Below, one piece after another: positions 61,210 through 64,000 of a stretch of 64,000 nucleotides of DNA (positions are counted from its first letter, which is position 1; each line of letters begins with the position of its first letter). A program made the translations under genes and the position numbers. Source of the stretch: Berkiella sp963829835 (GTDB lineage: Bacteria > Pseudomonadota > Gammaproteobacteria > Berkiellales > Berkiellaceae); NCBI GenBank assembly GCA_963829835.1, contig CAWHKC010000004.1:744001-808000 (forward strand), read 5' to 3'. A model generated the notes under the pieces. It was not told the DNA's origin. It saw nothing but the letters and a program-made list of their open reading frames with translations, and did no database searches.

Positions 61210-62037
61210 GTGAGCTATTTGACTAAAGAATCTTTCATAAAAAGCATTAGTACCATTTATCAACATATTGATGATCCTACTTTGAAATTAGAAAACATTG
61301 CTGATGAGATTGGAATATCCGTCTCTTCATTGAAGCGACTATTTGAAGAATACATGGGGAAAACGCCTGGTGCTTTTATACGCCAGCTTCGGATGGAATT
61401 GGCATTTCGATCACTAAAAAGTAAAAATGAATCTATCCTAGAAACGGCATTATCATCAGGTTTTGAAGATCATTCTGCATTTTCTCGCCGCTTTAAGGAA
61501 ACCTTTGGATATTCACCTGTCCAAGCAAGAGAAAAAGTAAACATAATAAATGAATTAGAAAGCATCTCACTTGAAGAACCCGATATTGTTGAACTTAATG
61601 CCTTAGAAGTCCAATGCGTAACAAAAAAGGGACTCTACTTTGAATGTGCCCCACTTGCTTGGACAACGCTTTCTCAAAAATTAAACGCATCAGAATTAAC
61701 TGATGATTTCCCTGGGCTTTTTATTGGAATTGGTCATGACAACCCTCATGATGGTGACGTAGAAGAGGCACAGGTCCGATTTTCAGCCGGGGTTAGTCTT
61801 TGCGATAGAAATCTCGAGATCGAAAAAATCATTTTGGCCGCAGGACGCTATGCGCGCTTTCGCTATGTTGGCAAGATTTGGAACCTTGGATTAGCTTATC
61901 ATTATATTTATGGTAAATGGTTGGAAAATTCTTCTTTTGAAATAAGTAAAGAAATCCCAGCCTTTATTAGTTTCGATAAGCTACCCGAGGGGACAAGTGA
62001 AGAAAAAGTCATCATTCATGTTCCCATTATTGATTAA
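61210..62037 (+). CDS. AraC family regulator with GyrI-like domain
   Basis: A 275-residue protein starting at GTG (61210) with AGGAGA eight bases ahead. The DNA-binding region comes first (LENIADEIGISVSSLKRLFEEYMG, LETALSSGFEDHSAFSRRFKETFGYSPVQ), followed by a GyrI/small-molecule-binding domain (CVTKKGLYFECAPLAWTTL, FIGIGHDNPHDGDVEEAQV). This domain order is the MarA-like SoxS-GyrI arrangement that responds to drugs or small cationic ligands. Targets are unknown. Confidence 0.85.
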   Translation: MSYLTKESFIKSISTIYQHIDDPTLKLENIADEIGISVSSLKRLFEEYMGKTPGAFIRQLRMELAFRSLKSKNESILETALSSGFEDHSAFSRRFKETFGYSPVQAREKVNIINELESISLEEPDIVELNALEVQCVTKKGLYFECAPLAWTTLSQKLNASELTDDFPGLFIGIGHDNPHDGDVEEAQVRFSAGVSLCDRNLEIEKIILAAGRYARFRYVGKIWNLGLAYHYIYGKWLENSSFEISKEIPAFISFDKLPEGTSEEKVIIHVPIID

Positions 62038-62069
62038 TGAAGTGTGATCTGATTTGTCCCGAGTTTTGC

Positions 62070-62110
62070 AGGGACATGCTTTATCGTTTTTCAACTAAAG
62101 GTATGTCCCT
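62070..62110 (+). terminator. Long hairpin after the AraC/GyrI gene
   Basis: An inverted repeat AGGGACAT (62070-62077) with ATGTCCCT (62103-62110), loop 25 nt; a further GTCCC at 62056-62060 can pair with the same left arm. Only a weak T-tract follows, so termination is uncertain. Confidence 0.4.
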
Positions 62111-62119
62111 AAGTTCAAT

Positions 62120-62920
62120 TTACTTTTTGATTTCATCCAAGAGAACAGGTTGTTTATTTGAGAAATCAATCCATGGATTTGTTCCCAACATTTTCGCCCC
62201 TTTGATGGTAGACGCTTCATATCGCATCAGCCAAGTTTCAGGACCTGTAATATAGGCTACGCAAATTCCCTCTTGTGCATCCATAAATGCGCCATGAGGT
62301 ACAGTGCCTGGATAACTGATGCGCCAACCTGATCCCTTTAATGGTATAGAACTGAGTGAGAGTTTTACAACAACATTTTCTTCCAGCAAAAAGAACCATG
62401 TCCATGGGCCACCTGAAATTAAGGTCATGACTTCATCCACGCCTACACCATTATCTGCTTTATTGATGTGCAGTTTTCCAAATTTATTCTCAGCATTAAT
62501 ATGATCTTGAGCGCTCATCGCTTTCATATCATAGATTTTGGGATAAGGTGGCACGCCTACTTCACGAGTGGATAAACTACCTCCCTCTGCAATGACGGGT
62601 TTACGACCCGCTTGATAAATTTGATTTAGCACCTCTTTGCGGCTAAGAGAAAAGAGTTTTAATATTTTCGACTGTTGTTCATCATTGAGCTTTGATTTGG
62701 ATGTGCTCTCTATAATGGTTTTAGCTTCTTCTGGAATATTTACATTGCCAAGGTGAACTCCTATCGTGTGAAGACTGGCATTTATTTTATCGAGATCGCT
62801 AATAGCGGATCTATTGTCACTAAAAGATAGTGTAGCCTGAGCATAGGATGTGCTTGTGACTATACTTAACATTGAAGCAATCATGGCTCCCAATGCCATT
62901 TTTTTAATTGAATACATCAT
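62120..62920 (-). CDS. Secreted hypothetical protein
   Basis: A 266-residue protein with a signal peptide (ALGAMIASMLSIVTSTSYA). The first part is helical (LDKINASLHTIGVHLGNVNIP, KILKLFSLSRKEVLNQIYQ), the later part beta-rich with many Trp and Gly (SGGPWTWFFLLEENVVVKL, GSGWRISYPGTVPHGAFMD). The C-terminal half resembles, loosely, small beta-sandwich binding domains. No family was recognised. It converges on the AraC/GyrI gene. Confidence 0.6.
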   Translation of the reverse strand: MMYSIKKMALGAMIASMLSIVTSTSYAQATLSFSDNRSAISDLDKINASLHTIGVHLGNVNIPEEAKTIIESTSKSKLNDEQQSKILKLFSLSRKEVLNQIYQAGRKPVIAEGGSLSTREVGVPPYPKIYDMKAMSAQDHINAENKFGKLHINKADNGVGVDEVMTLISGGPWTWFFLLEENVVVKLSLSSIPLKGSGWRISYPGTVPHGAFMDAQEGICVAYITGPETWLMRYEASTIKGAKMLGTNPWIDFSNKQPVLLDEIKK

Positions 62921-63013
62921 GGAATTATCTCTAAAATTTGTTACGCCTAGGTTTATTATAAATAATTAAAAAAGGAATGATAGCGAATGATTTTGATCAA
63001 CATGGTCAAATTT

Positions 63014-63907
63014 TTAATCCCACTCAGACCAATCTTGTTCCAGCACTTTATGAATGAACCATTTCAAAGCTTTGCCATGAGCGGTTTTACGCCAGGCTAA
63101 ACTTGGCAGAGTGCTCATTTCCAGATCTGAAACTTCTTTAATCACCAGTTTTCCTTGTTTGACCCCTTTTTGCGCTAGATCTTTAGGGAGAAAACCTACA
63201 CCTAGCCCCATACATTGCGCTTGAAATTTTGTCTGCATATCCGAGACAGTTAGAATGTCTTGTAACGATAAATGCGGGGCATGCATTGGCGGAACACTAC
63301 GTGAAGTGTCCTTAATGGTGATACTGCGATGTTGACTAATTTGAGCAGTTGTTAAAGCTCCTTTTTGTTTCGCCAAAGGATGATTAGGATGAACGGCAAA
63401 AACACGCTCAACTTTCTGCAGTTTTTTTGTATTAAAAACAGCAGGCGTGGGGTTAGGGCCGGATGCGCCAATCATTAAATCAGCACGATTTTCGACCAAA
63501 GCATCCCAGGTTCCACCATATACTTCATTTTGAATTTTAATAAAAGTATGCTGATGTAAGTCATAAAATTCTTGGATCAGCGCTAAAAGGGGTTTGATGG
63601 GAAATAACACATCAATCCCAATGGTTAGCTCCATCTCCCAGCCTTGGTCGACCTGTTTTATCCGTTGTTCAATTTTGTATGCTTCTTCTAATAGATGGCG
63701 GCCTTGCTCTAATAACATGCTTCCGGCGGGGGTCAGTTCTGCTTTATGCTTACTGCGATCAAAAATTTGAATGTTTAAGTCTTGTTCACATTTTTGAATG
63801 GTATAGCTAATGGCAGAACGCACACGAAACAAAGATTGAGCAGCTTTTTCAAAGCTGCCCAATCTATCGATGGCATCTAAAACCCTCAGAGCATCTAAAT
63901 CTATCAT
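63014..63907 (-). CDS. LysR family transcriptional regulator
   Basis: A 297-residue LTTR. The N-terminal helix-turn-helix is LDALRVLDAIDRLGSFEKAAQSL and ISYTIQKCEQDLNIQIFDRSKHKAELTPAG; the effector-binding domain covers about 90-297 (TIGIDVLFPIKPLLALIQEF, ENRADLMIGASG). LTTRs usually act on a divergent neighbour; only 93 bp of upstream sequence lies in the window, so its target is outside. The ribosome binding site is weak. Confidence 0.9.
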   Translation of the reverse strand: MIDLDALRVLDAIDRLGSFEKAAQSLFRVRSAISYTIQKCEQDLNIQIFDRSKHKAELTPAGSMLLEQGRHLLEEAYKIEQRIKQVDQGWEMELTIGIDVLFPIKPLLALIQEFYDLHQHTFIKIQNEVYGGTWDALVENRADLMIGASGPNPTPAVFNTKKLQKVERVFAVHPNHPLAKQKGALTTAQISQHRSITIKDTSRSVPPMHAPHLSLQDILTVSDMQTKFQAQCMGLGVGFLPKDLAQKGVKQGKLVIKEVSDLEMSTLPSLAWRKTAHGKALKWFIHKVLEQDWSEWD

Positions 63908-64000
63908 TGTTCAGTTTTTTAGACCAATTTAATCAAAATTATTCGCTATCACTCAATTATACTGTGGAATATACTTTTACACAAGGTCGTAAATATTGAA

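Overview
The window is AT-rich, densely coding DNA from a gammaproteobacterium. The combination of three F-box proteins (two with leucine-rich repeats), an ankyrin-like protein, coiled-coil/membrane proteins without recognisable family, a DUF2608 secreted HAD protein, a class D beta-lactamase and histone-H1-like Lys/Ala-rich proteins points to a host-associated member of the Legionellales (Legionella, Coxiella or Berkiella type). Genus assignment is inference. No tRNA, rRNA, CRISPR array, insertion sequence or phage module was seen.

Layout. 0-9 kb: cytochrome b561/YceI pair, a Cys-rich lipoprotein, a histone-like protein, methyltransferases, a LuxR regulator, an SDR enzyme, an HdeD-like membrane protein, an HDOD protein and OsmC. 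9-12 kb: a soluble pyrophosphatase homologue that has lost catalytic aspartates converges on a K+-independent H+-pumping pyrophosphatase. 12-22 kb: a three-gene minus-strand operon (exported methyltransferase, pentapeptide-repeat protein, M48 protease), a methyltransferase remnant, a large membrane/coiled-coil protein, three small double-glycine-leader peptides, a FosA-like enzyme, an alpha/beta hydrolase and a protein with perfect 21-bp coding repeats. 22-28 kb: universal stress protein, DUF3775, catalase, and a sulfatase with its formylglycine-generating enzyme. 28-39 kb: secreted proteins and lipoproteins, a VOC protein fused to a lysine-rich tail, two F-box genes, an MFS remnant, an ABC-2 exporter pair and a Ppx/GppA-like protein. 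39-49 kb: a PQQ beta-propeller protein, an AraC-EamA-AlaX run, another double-glycine peptide, an ankyrin-like protein, an ABC exporter preceded by an apparent attenuator, and aspartokinase with its own leader ORF. 49-64 kb: a candidate permuted papain-fold protein, a MerR/TipAS regulator, a split membrane gene beside a GC-rich repeat, the third F-box/LRR gene, a SIMPL protein, aminotransferase, MliC-like lysozyme inhibitor, CPA1 antiporter, class D beta-lactamase, DUF2608 protein, AraC and LysR regulators.

Functional themes. (1) Stress survival: OsmC, catalase, UspA, HdeD, MliC, beta-lactamase and FosA. (2) Likely host interaction: F-box/LRR, ankyrin-like and papain-like proteins. (3) A dispersed family of five short peptides with a shared M-R-x-L-x3-E-x4-[SAN]-G-[GA] leader, with no C39 peptidase/transporter gene in the window. 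(4) RNA-level control: an ABC exporter gene has a 7-codon leader ORF, a 12-bp alternative pairing and a strong terminator directly upstream of its ribosome binding site. The most unusual items are that leader, the active-site-deficient pyrophosphatase, the double-glycine peptide family and the histone-tail/VOC fusion.
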